Shown one piece after another: positions 18,615 through 28,102 of a DNA stretch of 46,572 nucleotides (the first letter of the stretch is position 1; every line of letters begins with the position of its first letter). This DNA is from an uncultured Candidatus Poseidoniales archaeon. GTDB lineage: Archaea > Thermoplasmatota > Poseidoniia > Poseidoniales > Poseidoniaceae. Where the stretch lies: contig CAJJAV010000018.1 of the NCBI GenBank assembly GCA_905182125.1, positions 1-46,572 on the forward strand, read 5' to 3'. The notes under the pieces were generated by a model. That model was not told where the DNA came from, searched no databases, and saw nothing but the letters and a program-made list of their open reading frames with translations. A program made the translations under genes and the position numbers.

Positions 18615-20378
18615 ATGGTGGACGCTTGGGCCGATGTTGAAACGGCTATTGAGGCGGCCATCAAACAACGCCAACAACGCTTGGAGCGTTTGACGACTGC
18701 ATCAGCGCTTCTCCTCCTCAGCGGAGCGTTATGGCTCATGTGGCCAAGTTTGAACGCAGCGATGAACGGGGAATCCGGATTGCTGAAAGGACTCGGCTTA
18801 CCATTGCTGATTATTGTCTGGGGTTTGATCATTCAAGACCTCGTGGTCGATGACCCCCGAGCCAGAACGAGGGTAGGGTCCGCTGCAAGCGTTGCATGGC
18901 CTGTCCTTTTGGTCACGGCGAGTCAATCTCTTGAAGTGGGCCGGCCGAGCATGCTTGTTGGCAGTTTCGTGATCGCAGTGGTTGCATTGTGCTGTTTCAA
19001 CGCTTCAAAGTCAATTCTCCAAGGTGGCCTAGATGTTCTGCGATGGCGAGCGGTGATGACCGGTTTAGGAGCGGTTGTTGCTGTGTCTCTTTTTGCAGGC
19101 AACACACCCGAATCAATGACCTATGAATGGTTGGCCTCAGTTGCCGCCTTAGTGGTCAGCTTTGGCCTCACTGGTTACATTTGGGTCGTCGGCGATGACC
19201 AACGTGCAGAGCGGAAGAAGTTCAGTCGTCGTCTTGATGAAATCGAGGGGCGCCTGTTGGAACTCAAAGCCGGTGGCGCTGCAGTGGACCAGGCTTCAAG
19301 CTTGATCATGACCGCCCGAGAAGAAGGTCATGTTGATCCACATCACGGAATGAATTTGTTGAATGATGCAGAAGATGACATCGAACGATCGTTGTCCCTC
19401 TCGGGTGATGTCGAGGCCATTCGAGCAGATGCACGAGCGAGCATGGATGAGGCTGAATCCATCGCACCAACAGCCAAGCGACCACGGAAGTCGTTCGATA
19501 TGGGCGAGCGGGAAGTCAAACTTGGCTCCCTTCGTGAAGGTGAAATGCTGTTCCGGCAATCGAAAAAATACGCCAATGAAATCATTGAATGGTGGGGTGT
19601 TGCTGAGAAAGCAATTGCCGAAGCTGCGCGTCAATTGCAAGGGAAAAGCGGCGACGGTATCAATCACCTTAGAGAAATGCTTGCTGATGCGAGAAAGAAG
19701 TTGGCTTCTGAGGCACCGAAGAAAGCCTACGAGTTCGCTGTTGTCATCCCTGTACAACTCGCTGCAGATGATGATGCTCTCGGAAAAGCGGCAATGTCCC
19801 TCAAAGAAGCAGAGCGGCAATTGAAGCAAACCGACGGACTGGACATTACCGTGATGACCGAGCGTCTCGCTCAAGCAGAAGCAGCCCTCGATGATGGAAA
19901 CTCAGGTCAAGCCATTGGCTTGGCAGACGGCGTGGTCCGTTCGATTCAAAACGAACGGGAAGCAATGGACGACGTTCAACGGGCCTTGCGTCAACGCAAG
20001 AAATTGAGTGCACAGTACGAATTAAGGGACGACAGCGAACACTGGGATGGGCGCATGCAAGCCATCGAACAAGCGGCTGATGAACGACGCTGGAGTGAGG
20101 CATCCGAACTTCTCGCAACCATCAATCAAGACCTCGATAAAGAAGGCAAAGCGAGCGAAGAAGCCCTCGAACTGTATGACTTTGTCATGGATGAATGGCG
20201 CACTCTGCGCAACCAGTGTGAAGCTGGAGCAATCAAAGTTGATGATGATGACCGCCGGGCTACAGAGCAGGCGATTGCTCTGGCAGAAGAAGGACTGAGC
20301 GTGGGAAGAATCGAAGATTGCTTGGACCAACTTGGTGTCGCAGATGCTGCAATGGAACGTCTACGAAGAAGAATTTAA
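18615..20378 (+). CDS. membrane-anchored coiled-coil protein of unknown function
   Basis: A 587-aa protein. An N-terminal helix (residues 1-25) is followed by about six membrane segments up to residue 195 (for example ALLLLSGALWLMWPSL and WPVLLVTASQSL). The remaining 390 residues are cytoplasmic, Ala/Glu/Arg-rich helices with repeated patterns such as AEAALDDGNSGQAIGLADG, partly coiled coil and partly TPR-like. No enzyme motif is visible. It converges with the 850-aa membrane protein (6 nt between stops). A scaffold or sensor role is conceivable but unsupported. Confidence 0.7.
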   Translation: MVDAWADVETAIEAAIKQRQQRLERLTTASALLLLSGALWLMWPSLNAAMNGESGLLKGLGLPLLIIVWGLIIQDLVVDDPRARTRVGSAASVAWPVLLVTASQSLEVGRPSMLVGSFVIAVVALCCFNASKSILQGGLDVLRWRAVMTGLGAVVAVSLFAGNTPESMTYEWLASVAALVVSFGLTGYIWVVGDDQRAERKKFSRRLDEIEGRLLELKAGGAAVDQASSLIMTAREEGHVDPHHGMNLLNDAEDDIERSLSLSGDVEAIRADARASMDEAESIAPTAKRPRKSFDMGEREVKLGSLREGEMLFRQSKKYANEIIEWWGVAEKAIAEAARQLQGKSGDGINHLREMLADARKKLASEAPKKAYEFAVVIPVQLAADDDALGKAAMSLKEAERQLKQTDGLDITVMTERLAQAEAALDDGNSGQAIGLADGVVRSIQNEREAMDDVQRALRQRKKLSAQYELRDDSEHWDGRMQAIEQAADERRWSEASELLATINQDLDKEGKASEEALELYDFVMDEWRTLRNQCEAGAIKVDDDDRRATEQAIALAEEGLSVGRIEDCLDQLGVADAAMERLRRRI

Positions 20379-20384
20379 GTTCAA

Positions 20385-22937
20385 TCAAAGGTCAAGCAAA
20401 CCCTTGTTCTTAATCGCTTTCAGATCCAAGCCCCCAGGGAATCCAAGGTCCACAGGCATGCCAGAAATCGTCACAATCAGACCACTGAGGTGAAGGTAAA
20501 GGCAGGGCGGCAGATTGGTTTGGTCAATCTTCGACAACATTTTCCAACCATTGTTCCCTTTCTTTGAAGCGATGGTAAGTTCATTTGAGCGACCATGTGC
20601 AATCCATGCATTGGCAGACCACGCATGCTGTTTTTGGGATTTGCGAGGGAAACTCGGAGCAGGCAAGACAACGTGCATCTTGCCCCACTCTTCATCCAAA
20701 TTGGTACCGGATTCTGTCGCCCACTCAATATTGGTCACCTCGCTGGAACGATGCTGTGTGAGCCCTAAGCGAGCAAAATAGCCGAGTAAAGCGCGCAGGT
20801 GAGGGTGACGTCGGTGTTCTTTTCCAAGGACTTCTGCCAGGCCTACAGCAGTATTGACTCGGTCAGCGTCGAGGTGCAGCAAGCAGCGAACGACCTCACC
20901 ATGAATCCAAGATTCAATGCTGTGTTTCTTGATGAACCGTTCAAGCAAGTTGAGCGCTGCTTCACTTTCTCTTGCCAGACGCATTCGGGCGATATCTCCG
21001 AGTAAAAATAAGCGCCCTGCTGGCGTGTCCATGTACTTGAGTTCAGACCGGCTGGTGTTGGTTTCAAACCGTCGAACAAGATCTATGTTCCGTCGCATGA
21101 TGCTGTCCATTGAGAGAAGTGGTTTGTGGCGTACATCAAGCACACGACTCTTTGGAGCGAAGAGCGAAGCAACCCATTGAAGCCGCGCCGCCTCGATGTT
21201 ATCGTCTGGGAGAATTTTCAATCTCGGTTTCGATTCTGATAAATCCCTCTGAGCGAGGCTGGCCGCAGAAAGTGAAAGGCGAGCATAACCTGCCGACTTT
21301 GCGCCACCTAGAGCAAGCAACGATACTGCTTCTTCTTCTGCTTCGTTCCATCGACCCAAACCCGCGTACATGGTCATCACTGCGTTTGTTTTACGGGCCA
21401 AACCCAACCCGTCGATAGCGTCACCGTGTCCTTTGAGAATATCATCAAACTGGCTCATTGCATCGACCCATTCGTCCTTTGCGATGGCGGTGGTAAGAGG
21501 TTGTTTCTTGAGGTAGATGACATCTTCCATCTCAGAGAACCGTTGGCGTCGATCACCGAGTGCTGCATCGAATGTAATGTCATCAAGGCGGGACCCTACA
21601 CGCAGGGATTTGACCCAAATTGTAAGGAAGGCAACCTGACCACCAGAGGCTAACATCCAGGTTAATTCTTCCAATGCGTCTTTTGTTAAGAACGAGCAGA
21701 CGGTTGAATCCCATGAACCGCATTGTGAGCCTTGTGGTAGGAAGCTGGAATCCCAAAACGTGATCATTCCGAGGGCTAAAAGAAGCATGGATTGCCCAGC
21801 AAACCCGGTGAAACAAAAGTTCAGTACTTTTGCCTGTTGGGACCTTTCTGCCCGCAACAAGCGGCTATCTGCTAATTTGATACCACCTGCGCCAGAGACG
21901 TCTTGAACATCGAGGAACAAGATGCGAGCCACTTCATAGACAAACAGGAAACCAATGATGGCCACGTTTAGCAAAAGGAACAACAGAACCATGGTGACAA
22001 TGGGCACGCGAATGCCATCGATCGGAATGAAGGAAAACAGTTCAATGAGTCCGAAGCCGAGCAAGCCTCCTTCCTCCATGAAGGTGGTTTGTGGTCGGTA
22101 TTCAGGGAGCGCAAGCACCTGGTCTGAATGCGTGAGGAGGTTTGGGTCGAGCAACAACACAACGAGCGACACGAGCGTGTTAAATGCAACAAAAGGCATC
22201 ACAATGAGGTTGAAGTTAACAATTTGGGCGACAGCCTGTTGACGAGCATTTGGGGTGTGATTGTGGAACGGTGATGCTTCACCACCAGCTATTTTCTTAG
22301 AGGATTGGCGCAGTGAACGCCAGGAAGAACCTAAGATTCGCCCATAGGCCAACACCGAGGGGGAAAACATGGTGAACGCTGCGATGCTGAATCGACGGTC
22401 ATCTGGGACCTCGTTCACGCCAAGGGCCACATACAGAGCGCCCACCAGACCAATCCAAATGGTCAGTAGAATACCGTAAGTGTAATTTTGCCACTTGCTG
22501 GATTTTTGAAGCGAGGCACGGTCTTGCCCAATGGGTTTGATGACCTGCGCACCGAGTGAGGAACCGCTTGAAATGAGGGCTGGTAAAGCGATGAACATCA
22601 AGGCAATGGCCACCGATGGAGCATGGTAACCCGGAGAAAGATCAAACCGGGCCATGAGGAATTCAAAGAACAAAATCAGCACGCCAACAAGAGCAAACAG
22701 GTACGTCGTAACACCAAACCTCATTCCGGGCGAATTGAGCAATATTTTCGCTTCCCCGGCGTTGCGGGTGACCTGGTGAACTTCATAGCGCAGTTCACCG
22801 GTTTGGAAAGCCACTTGCAAACCACTCAATTGGCGTGGGACCACTTGTGTCCAAAAGAACCAAGCTGTGATGGCAGCGAGGAAGATTGGCACAATTGCAG
22901 CGGGGGTAACCCCCTCAACAATTGGTGGTGTTTGCAT
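20385..22937 (-). CDS. large polytopic membrane protein with helical-repeat C-terminus
   Basis: An 850-aa protein. About ten membrane segments lie in residues 1-460 (for example IVPIFLAAITAWFFW and FGVTTYLFALVGVLILFF), with a cytoplasmic stretch SSWRSLRQSSKKIAGG between groups. Residues about 480-850 are soluble with TPR-like helices (WNEAEEEAVSLLALGGAKSAGYARL). The start is ATG 22937 behind GGAGGCC, 14 nt after thrS, so it is probably translated from the thrS transcript. I recognise no family. The arrangement of a membrane domain plus helical repeats recalls the convergent neighbour at 18615-20378, and the two may act together, which is an inference. Confidence 0.7.
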   Translation of the reverse strand: MQTPPIVEGVTPAAIVPIFLAAITAWFFWTQVVPRQLSGLQVAFQTGELRYEVHQVTRNAGEAKILLNSPGMRFGVTTYLFALVGVLILFFEFLMARFDLSPGYHAPSVAIALMFIALPALISSGSSLGAQVIKPIGQDRASLQKSSKWQNYTYGILLTIWIGLVGALYVALGVNEVPDDRRFSIAAFTMFSPSVLAYGRILGSSWRSLRQSSKKIAGGEASPFHNHTPNARQQAVAQIVNFNLIVMPFVAFNTLVSLVVLLLDPNLLTHSDQVLALPEYRPQTTFMEEGGLLGFGLIELFSFIPIDGIRVPIVTMVLLFLLLNVAIIGFLFVYEVARILFLDVQDVSGAGGIKLADSRLLRAERSQQAKVLNFCFTGFAGQSMLLLALGMITFWDSSFLPQGSQCGSWDSTVCSFLTKDALEELTWMLASGGQVAFLTIWVKSLRVGSRLDDITFDAALGDRRQRFSEMEDVIYLKKQPLTTAIAKDEWVDAMSQFDDILKGHGDAIDGLGLARKTNAVMTMYAGLGRWNEAEEEAVSLLALGGAKSAGYARLSLSAASLAQRDLSESKPRLKILPDDNIEAARLQWVASLFAPKSRVLDVRHKPLLSMDSIMRRNIDLVRRFETNTSRSELKYMDTPAGRLFLLGDIARMRLARESEAALNLLERFIKKHSIESWIHGEVVRCLLHLDADRVNTAVGLAEVLGKEHRRHPHLRALLGYFARLGLTQHRSSEVTNIEWATESGTNLDEEWGKMHVVLPAPSFPRKSQKQHAWSANAWIAHGRSNELTIASKKGNNGWKMLSKIDQTNLPPCLYLHLSGLIVTISGMPVDLGFPGGLDLKAIKNKGLLDL

Positions 22938-22951
22938 AATTTGGCCTCCAG

Positions 22952-24979
22952 TTATTCTTCCTTTTCGACAATTACGAGGGAGGGTTGAGCCACTTTCGTA
23001 TCGATTTCTTCACGTATGGCTGTGATGAAGTCTTCAAGCCCCATGCCGCTGATTTGATCTCCGTTTCGAGCACGCAGACTGACGGTTCGCCCTTCTGCTT
23101 CACCGTCACCAACGATGACCATGTACGCTGGTTGCAACTTTCGGTGGTTTCGAATCTTCTTCCCAATGGTGTCGTCACCGTCGTCAACTTGAACGCGGAT
23201 TTCATTCGCTTTCAATGCCTCAGCGACTTCACTCGCATACGCCTTATGCTTTTCAGAGATGGTGATGATGTGGCACTGCGTTGGTGTTAACCAGGTTGGG
23301 AACTTGCCAGCGAAGTGTTCGATGAGCACACCACAGAACCGTTCCATGGATCCGAACGGAGCGCGATGAATCATGACCGGGCGGTGGATTTCCCCATCGT
23401 TCCCCTTGTATTCGAGACCGAAACGTTCGGGCAGGTTGTAATCGACTTGGACGGTGCCCAATTGCCATTCCCTCCCAATGACGTCTTTGACGACGAAATC
23501 GATCTTTGGACCGTAGAAAGCGGCCTCGCCTTCCTCTTCTGACCAGTTCACACCAAGGGATTGAGCGGCTGCTCGACAAGCCTCCTCGGCTTTGTCCCAA
23601 GCTTCCTTCTCTCCGACATACTTGTCAGAATCCGAGTCGCGCAAGCCAACTCGGACACGATAATCAGACATGCCTAATTTTTCGAAGATGATCTGAACAA
23701 GTTCGATGCACCCCAGCACTTCTTGAGCGATTTGATCTTCTGTAACGAACAAGTGTGCATCGTCTTGAGTAAAGCCACGGACCCGTGTCATGCCCGATAT
23801 TTCACCAGATTGTTCCCAGCGGTAGACGGTTCCGAATTCTGCCAATCGCAGTGGAAGGTCACGGTAAGAGCGTTGTTGAGAGGCATAAATCTTGACGTGA
23901 TGAGGGCAATTCATCGGTTTGAGCATGTAACCATCGATGTCACCGGATTTCATCAGGTTGGCTAATTCGCCGCAAGTGCACCCTTCATCGGCTAACTTTT
24001 TCATCAAATCTCGTTCAATGAGTGGTGGGTATTGGGACTCTTGGTAATACGGGAAGTGACCAGATGTGCGGTAAAGGTCGAGTTTTCCAACGTGAGGCGT
24101 GAAAACTTGAGAATAGCCTTGACGACGCAGATGGAATGAGATGAAGTCTTGCAATTCCTGACGGATAATCGAGCCACGAGGAGTCCAGAGGATCAAGCCC
24201 TGACCGACTTCCTCGTCGATATGAAACAGTTGCAAATCCTTGCCGAGCTTTCGGTGGTCTCGCTTTTTTGCTTCTTCGAGGCGGGTTAATGTTGCTCGAA
24301 GTGCCTCTTTTGTCGGTTCGACGATGCCGTAGATCCGGACGAGTTGTTCACGGTCCTGATCGCCTCGCCAATATGCAGAAGAAACGCTGGTAAGTTTGAC
24401 ATTCATCAGCCGGGAAGTGTTTGGCACGTGAGGCCCTAAGCACAAATCGTACCATTCATCTTGTTTGTAGATGGTTGAGCCGCCACCATCTTCGATTTTG
24501 TCTTGGATGATTTCTAATTTGTAGGGATTGTCTGAGAAATGGTCGTTCAGTTCCTCGTCGGAAAGTTCGATTCGCTCAACAGTGAAGTTCTTTCGAGCCA
24601 ATTCTTGCATTTTTTTCTGAATGGGCTTCAGATCGGATTCAGTGATTGCTTCCATTGCGAAATCATAGTAAAACCCGCGGTCGATGGCAGGTCCAATGGT
24701 CGGTTTGGCATGTGGGTACAGCGCCATAACGGCTTGTGCAAGCAGGTGGGCAGCGCTGTGTTTGAGAATATGGATGCCTTCATCTGATTCTGTGAAGATG
24801 CCTTCGACTGAGCAATCCTCATCGATCGCTCTGGACATGTCGCATTCAGCACCGTCAATACGAGCGGCGAGGCACCCGTGTTTTCGACCAAGCGCATCGG
24901 TGATGACTTCTGCACAGGTGATTCCTGAAGCATACTCGTTAACCGTTCCGTCAGGCAAAGTAACTTTGATGAGTGACAT
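22952..24979 (-). CDS. thrS: threonyl-tRNA synthetase, bacterial/eukaryotic type
   Basis: It charges tRNA-Thr with threonine. The 675 aa run as a TGS domain (1-62), an N2/SAD editing domain with HSAAHLLAQAV and CLGPHVP, a class II catalytic core and an anticodon-binding domain. The core has motif 2 YRWEQSGEISGMTRVRGF followed by TQDDAHLF, the zinc-site Cys in KPMNCPHH, and motif 3 HRAPFGSMERF. Many archaea instead use a ThrRS with an unrelated D-aminoacyl-tRNA deacylase-like editing domain, so this gene was probably acquired from bacteria. A segment with CTCGELANLMKSGDIDG sits before the KPMNCPHH motif. The ATG lies behind GAAGGAGC, and a hairpin sits just upstream. Confidence 0.97.
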   Translation of the reverse strand: MSLIKVTLPDGTVNEYASGITCAEVITDALGRKHGCLAARIDGAECDMSRAIDEDCSVEGIFTESDEGIHILKHSAAHLLAQAVMALYPHAKPTIGPAIDRGFYYDFAMEAITESDLKPIQKKMQELARKNFTVERIELSDEELNDHFSDNPYKLEIIQDKIEDGGGSTIYKQDEWYDLCLGPHVPNTSRLMNVKLTSVSSAYWRGDQDREQLVRIYGIVEPTKEALRATLTRLEEAKKRDHRKLGKDLQLFHIDEEVGQGLILWTPRGSIIRQELQDFISFHLRRQGYSQVFTPHVGKLDLYRTSGHFPYYQESQYPPLIERDLMKKLADEGCTCGELANLMKSGDIDGYMLKPMNCPHHVKIYASQQRSYRDLPLRLAEFGTVYRWEQSGEISGMTRVRGFTQDDAHLFVTEDQIAQEVLGCIELVQIIFEKLGMSDYRVRVGLRDSDSDKYVGEKEAWDKAEEACRAAAQSLGVNWSEEEGEAAFYGPKIDFVVKDVIGREWQLGTVQVDYNLPERFGLEYKGNDGEIHRPVMIHRAPFGSMERFCGVLIEHFAGKFPTWLTPTQCHIITISEKHKAYASEVAEALKANEIRVQVDDGDDTIGKKIRNHRKLQPAYMVIVGDGEAEGRTVSLRARNGDQISGMGLEDFITAIREEIDTKVAQPSLVIVEKEE

Positions 24980-24993
24980 AGTGCTTGCTCCTT

Positions 24994-25010
24994 CAACCCC
25001 TACGGGGTTG
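24994..25010 (-). repeat. perfect 7-bp hairpin just upstream of the thrS ribosome-binding site
   Basis: Arms CAACCCC and GGGGTTG around TAC. It sits directly upstream of the Shine-Dalgarno AAGGAG of thrS and about 70 nt downstream of the preceding minus-strand stop. It may be a leader hairpin affecting thrS translation or the end of the upstream transcript. No T-run follows on the minus strand. Confidence 0.45.
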
Positions 25011-25081
25011 CTTCTCCCTCATCAAACCACCACTCTTACGGAGTCGAAATCGGCCTTCGTGGACCTGTAAGGCCCCAACCG

Positions 25082-25651
25082 TTACCAAGGATACTTGAGG
25101 TTCCAATAGATTCCGTCGAAAATGATGCACTGGATGCCAAGGAGGACTGCTCCAACCAGCATAGCACCGCCCCCAGGAACGCCATCTTGCCTTGCGGAAA
25201 AAGCCAACAGCCCCATCATAATGTTTCCAAGACAGACCAACATGAGAACGCCCACAACTAACATCGGCGTCCAACTGGATTCGTGTTCAATGTGGTAAAT
25301 GGTGGCCTCCAACCAAAGAGCGCTGGGAATGACCACAAGCGCAAAGGCCAACAGGAGCCGTCCACTTCCATGGCCATTGGATTCGCCCCATGGCCATCGC
25401 AACTCATCGATGCCACTCGCTTCATTTTGATAGAGAATGATCCACCAATACATCAGGAAACCAAACGCTGCAAGAAACATGAATGGAACAATGAACTTGG
25501 CTTGCGACCATTCAATTCCGCCCCACAATGCTGTCGTATCGGGGGCGTGTGAAACACCGTAACCATAGGACACCAACACCAGTGTTCCAAAGATGAAAAT
25601 GAAAATGCGAAGGAACTGGCGTGAGACTTGCATGATGTTGCCAACAGCCAT
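25082..25651 (-). CDS. five-helix membrane protein of unknown function
   Basis: It has five clear membrane segments, among them IFIFIFGTLVLVSYGYGV, FIVPFMFLAAFGFLMYWWII, LLAFALVVIPSALWLEATIY and LVVGVLMLVCLGNIMMGLLAF. The C-terminus is short and ends NLKYPW. I chose ATG 25651 (MAVGNIMQV; AGGTG upstream), giving 189 aa. ATG 25699 would add 16 residues and overlap the preceding gene by 23 nt. No family is recognised. It lies in a run of minus-strand genes with the acidic 110-aa protein. Confidence 0.65.
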   Translation of the reverse strand: MAVGNIMQVSRQFLRIFIFIFGTLVLVSYGYGVSHAPDTTALWGGIEWSQAKFIVPFMFLAAFGFLMYWWIILYQNEASGIDELRWPWGESNGHGSGRLLLAFALVVIPSALWLEATIYHIEHESSWTPMLVVGVLMLVCLGNIMMGLLAFSARQDGVPGGGAMLVGAVLLGIQCIIFDGIYWNLKYPW

Positions 25652-25676
25652 TGACTGATAAGCACCTGTATTGGCT

Positions 25677-26009
25677 TTACCATTCAACGTCGAATTCATC
25701 ACCCAATACGCTTGAGGCAACATCGATCACTTCAGACTTGGATTTGTCTTCTGGAACAGAGGACTGCGAGGTTATCTCTTGATCTTGATTCGGGTTTGCT
25801 ACAACAAATTCCTCACGGTCTTCAACCGCTTCGTAGGTTTTGTTGTAGAGGATGGGTTGTGGTTCTGTGGATGGTTCAGCAGAGGGAATTTGGTACGCTG
25901 CCTGTTCGTCTTCGATGGGGGGTAAGTTTGCCTCTCCAGCCTTGAGTTCAGAGAACCCCTTGGCCAAAGCGTCTTCGAGGGATGGCGTTCGCTTCTGATG
26001 ACGGCTCAT
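25677..26009 (-). CDS. small acidic, probably disordered protein
   Basis: A 110-aa protein. After a basic start (MSRHQKRTPS) it is rich in E, D, P, S and Q and lacks membrane segments and cysteines. A helix LEDALAKGFSELKAGEANLP is the only predicted structured stretch. It ends in DEFDVEW, 25 nt before the start chosen for the five-helix membrane protein. No function can be suggested; it may be a soluble partner of the neighbouring membrane proteins. Confidence 0.5.
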   Translation of the reverse strand: MSRHQKRTPSLEDALAKGFSELKAGEANLPPIEDEQAAYQIPSAEPSTEPQPILYNKTYEAVEDREEFVVANPNQDQEITSQSSVPEDKSKSEVIDVASSVLGDEFDVEW

Positions 26010-26060
26010 GTTGCGAACAAACCTCGCCTAGCACATCAATGCTCGCGCTGTTTAGTTCAC

Positions 26061-26822
26061 TTACTCTTCGTTTTCTGAAGGTTCAGCCTTGCCCTCAAAC
26101 GAAACTTCGGGCAAGAATGAAAGGATTGTTCCTAAGATCCCCGCCACGAGCACGTATTCCCAAGCCGCACCCGTGTTAATGGCTGGTTCGAGAGCCTCGG
26201 TGCAGAATTCAAGCATGTTCGAGGCTGAAGCGTTGTAAGCATCCCAGTCGAAATCACCACCCCAAACCGCTATTTGGGCTGTGATCATTTTGTACAGACC
26301 GACGGCTGCAGAGAGGGCTGCACCCAACCGCATCCAAAGAATTCGTTTGAATGAGGGTGAACGCCGCCAGATTCGTGCCGATACGAAAGTCACAAGCAAA
26401 CACCAATACACGCCGTTGTAGAAGATATCCATGGCGTAATGGCCATGCATTGGACCATCCGTATCCCAAGGCACGGTCCCGATTCGAATGCAGGAAAAGG
26501 CCCCAATTAATCCGGGAAACACCGCAAGATGGTTCAGGACATGCCAAACCTGGCCGTGCCCTCCTTTGGTGAGACGTTTCATGTTCATCGAATGAAGTTC
26601 CATTACGACCCAAAACACAAGGAATCCGCTGACAAAAGTACCAACCGTGAAAATCCTGTCACCGGGTTCATACAGATCGAAATCTGAAATGTAAGGCAAC
26701 CATGCGCGACATCCGTTCATCAACCATGTCGCATAGCCAAGCACCAGCCAAAGGCTTGTGGCGCCAATCATGCTCAAAATGGCGAGGCGTCGGCGCTCTG
26801 CATGGTCCATAGTTGTCCACAT
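26061..26822 (-). CDS. Frag1/DRAM/Sfk1-like six-helix membrane protein
   Basis: About six membrane segments. After the first (ILSMIGATSLWLVLGYATWL) comes WLPYISDFDLYEPGDRIFTV, which matches the P-[FY]-I-S-D loop typical of Frag1/DRAM/Sfk1 (CWH43-like) proteins. Later segments include VLNHLAVFPGLIGAFSCI and YNGVYWCLLVTFVSARIW. The frame is open to 26957, but that would overlap the start of the divergent NAD-kinase-like gene. ATG 26822 (MWTTMDHAERRR) or 26810 is more sensible, giving about 253 aa. Eukaryotic relatives act in lipid remodelling and autophagy; the role in archaea is unknown. Confidence 0.65.
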   Translation of the reverse strand: MWTTMDHAERRRLAILSMIGATSLWLVLGYATWLMNGCRAWLPYISDFDLYEPGDRIFTVGTFVSGFLVFWVVMELHSMNMKRLTKGGHGQVWHVLNHLAVFPGLIGAFSCIRIGTVPWDTDGPMHGHYAMDIFYNGVYWCLLVTFVSARIWRRSPSFKRILWMRLGAALSAAVGLYKMITAQIAVWGGDFDWDAYNASASNMLEFCTEALEPAINTGAAWEYVLVAGILGTILSFLPEVSFEGKAEPSENEE

Positions 26823-26898
26823 ATGCTGGTCTTTTTGAGCCCACCGCTGGACACTGAAACGCACAGGCCTTCTTGAAGGGGAACCACTTCGACCATCC

Positions 26899-28095
26899 AT
26901 GCGCATCGGCCTTGTTGTCAACCCAGACGCAGGCCTTGGGGGCCGACTCGGATTCAAGGGCAGCGATGGTCGGGCTGCCGAAGCACGGGCTGCTGGTGCA
27001 GAAGACCGCGCAGGACCCCGTATGGCTCAATCGTTAACCTCGCTTTCAGCCATCATGGGAGGGTCACTCAATCGCATTGCAGCAACGGTGACCTTGGTGG
27101 GCTGGGAAGGACGCATGGGCGGTACATGGGCCCCTGAACCAACTGAACACCTCACCTTCGAATCCATCGGGACAACGCCCGAAACAACCTCTGATACCGA
27201 CACTTTTGCTTTGGTCGAACACCTTGTCCAATCAGGCGTTGAAGGCATCGTTTACGCTGGCGGAGATGGCACAACCCGTGACATCGTTAAGGCCTTGGAA
27301 ACCATTGGAAGCGCTGCTCAAGAAATCCCCCTCATCGGCGTACCTGGTGGCGTGAAGATGCATTCAGGATGTTTCGCAACCACTCCAAAAGCAGCTGCAG
27401 AAGTCGTGCTTGCTTTCGTTCTGGGCGATCTGCGATGTGCCATCACCGAAGTGATGGATTTGGATGAAGACGTCTACCAGCAAGGGGTTTGGAAAGTGCG
27501 GATGTATGGCGAAGCCTGGACACCATCCAGCCCGAGGTTCATGCAAGGTGCCAAAGAACAAGTTGAACGGTCAAGTGAAGTTGATACCATCGAAGGTCTC
27601 GCCAATCATGTTCAAACATTGCTTCAAGATCAGCCCGATTTAATGATCGTATGGGGAAGTGGCGGAACATTGCGACGAATAGGCGAGCATGTCCACCTTG
27701 AGTTGACGCTTTTAGGCATCGATGTTCAAGGCCCGTCAATCGAGGGAAAGCGTGAGTTCCACGCCGACCTTAATGAACAACAATTGATCAATGTGCTCGA
27801 TCAACATGTGGATGAGGACGGTGAACAGCGCCCACGCATCCTGCTTCTTTCCCCGATGGGTGGCCAAGGCTTTTTGATTGGGAGAGGTAACCTGCAACTG
27901 TCACCTGATGTGCTTCGAATCATTGGCCTTGAGAGCATTCTTGGCGTTGCCACGCCAGCCAAACTCATCGGACTTAACGCCGTTCGAATCGATACTGGAG
28001 AACCTTCCCTTGATGTTGAGTTTCAAACAAAACGGTTCATCAAAATACTTCAAGGATTCAGGACAACCCGATTAATTCGGATTCAAGAAGCGTGA
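26899..28095 (+). CDS. ATP-NAD kinase family protein
   Basis: A 398-aa protein. The start MRIGLVVNPDAGLGGRLGFK and the motif VYAGGDGTTRDI (GGDGT) define the NAD kinase/diacylglycerol kinase fold; IPLIGVPGGVKMHSGCFA is the third conserved block of the archaeal-type family. The C-terminal half (about residues 180-398) is longer than in plain NAD kinases. It would phosphorylate NAD to NADP or a related substrate. The conserved N-terminus fixes the start, although no TATA box or Shine-Dalgarno is obvious. It converges with pyrG (7 nt between stop codons). Confidence 0.8.
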   Translation: MRIGLVVNPDAGLGGRLGFKGSDGRAAEARAAGAEDRAGPRMAQSLTSLSAIMGGSLNRIAATVTLVGWEGRMGGTWAPEPTEHLTFESIGTTPETTSDTDTFALVEHLVQSGVEGIVYAGGDGTTRDIVKALETIGSAAQEIPLIGVPGGVKMHSGCFATTPKAAAEVVLAFVLGDLRCAITEVMDLDEDVYQQGVWKVRMYGEAWTPSSPRFMQGAKEQVERSSEVDTIEGLANHVQTLLQDQPDLMIVWGSGGTLRRIGEHVHLELTLLGIDVQGPSIEGKREFHADLNEQQLINVLDQHVDEDGEQRPRILLLSPMGGQGFLIGRGNLQLSPDVLRIIGLESILGVATPAKLIGLNAVRIDTGEPSLDVEFQTKRFIKILQGFRTTRLIRIQEA

Positions 28096-28102
28096 TTTTC
28101 GC

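Noticed and set aside
24994-25010. Possible T-box riboswitch before thrS
   Set aside because: Only a 7-bp hairpin is present, with no specifier loop or antiterminator. T-boxes are known from bacteria, mainly Gram-positives.
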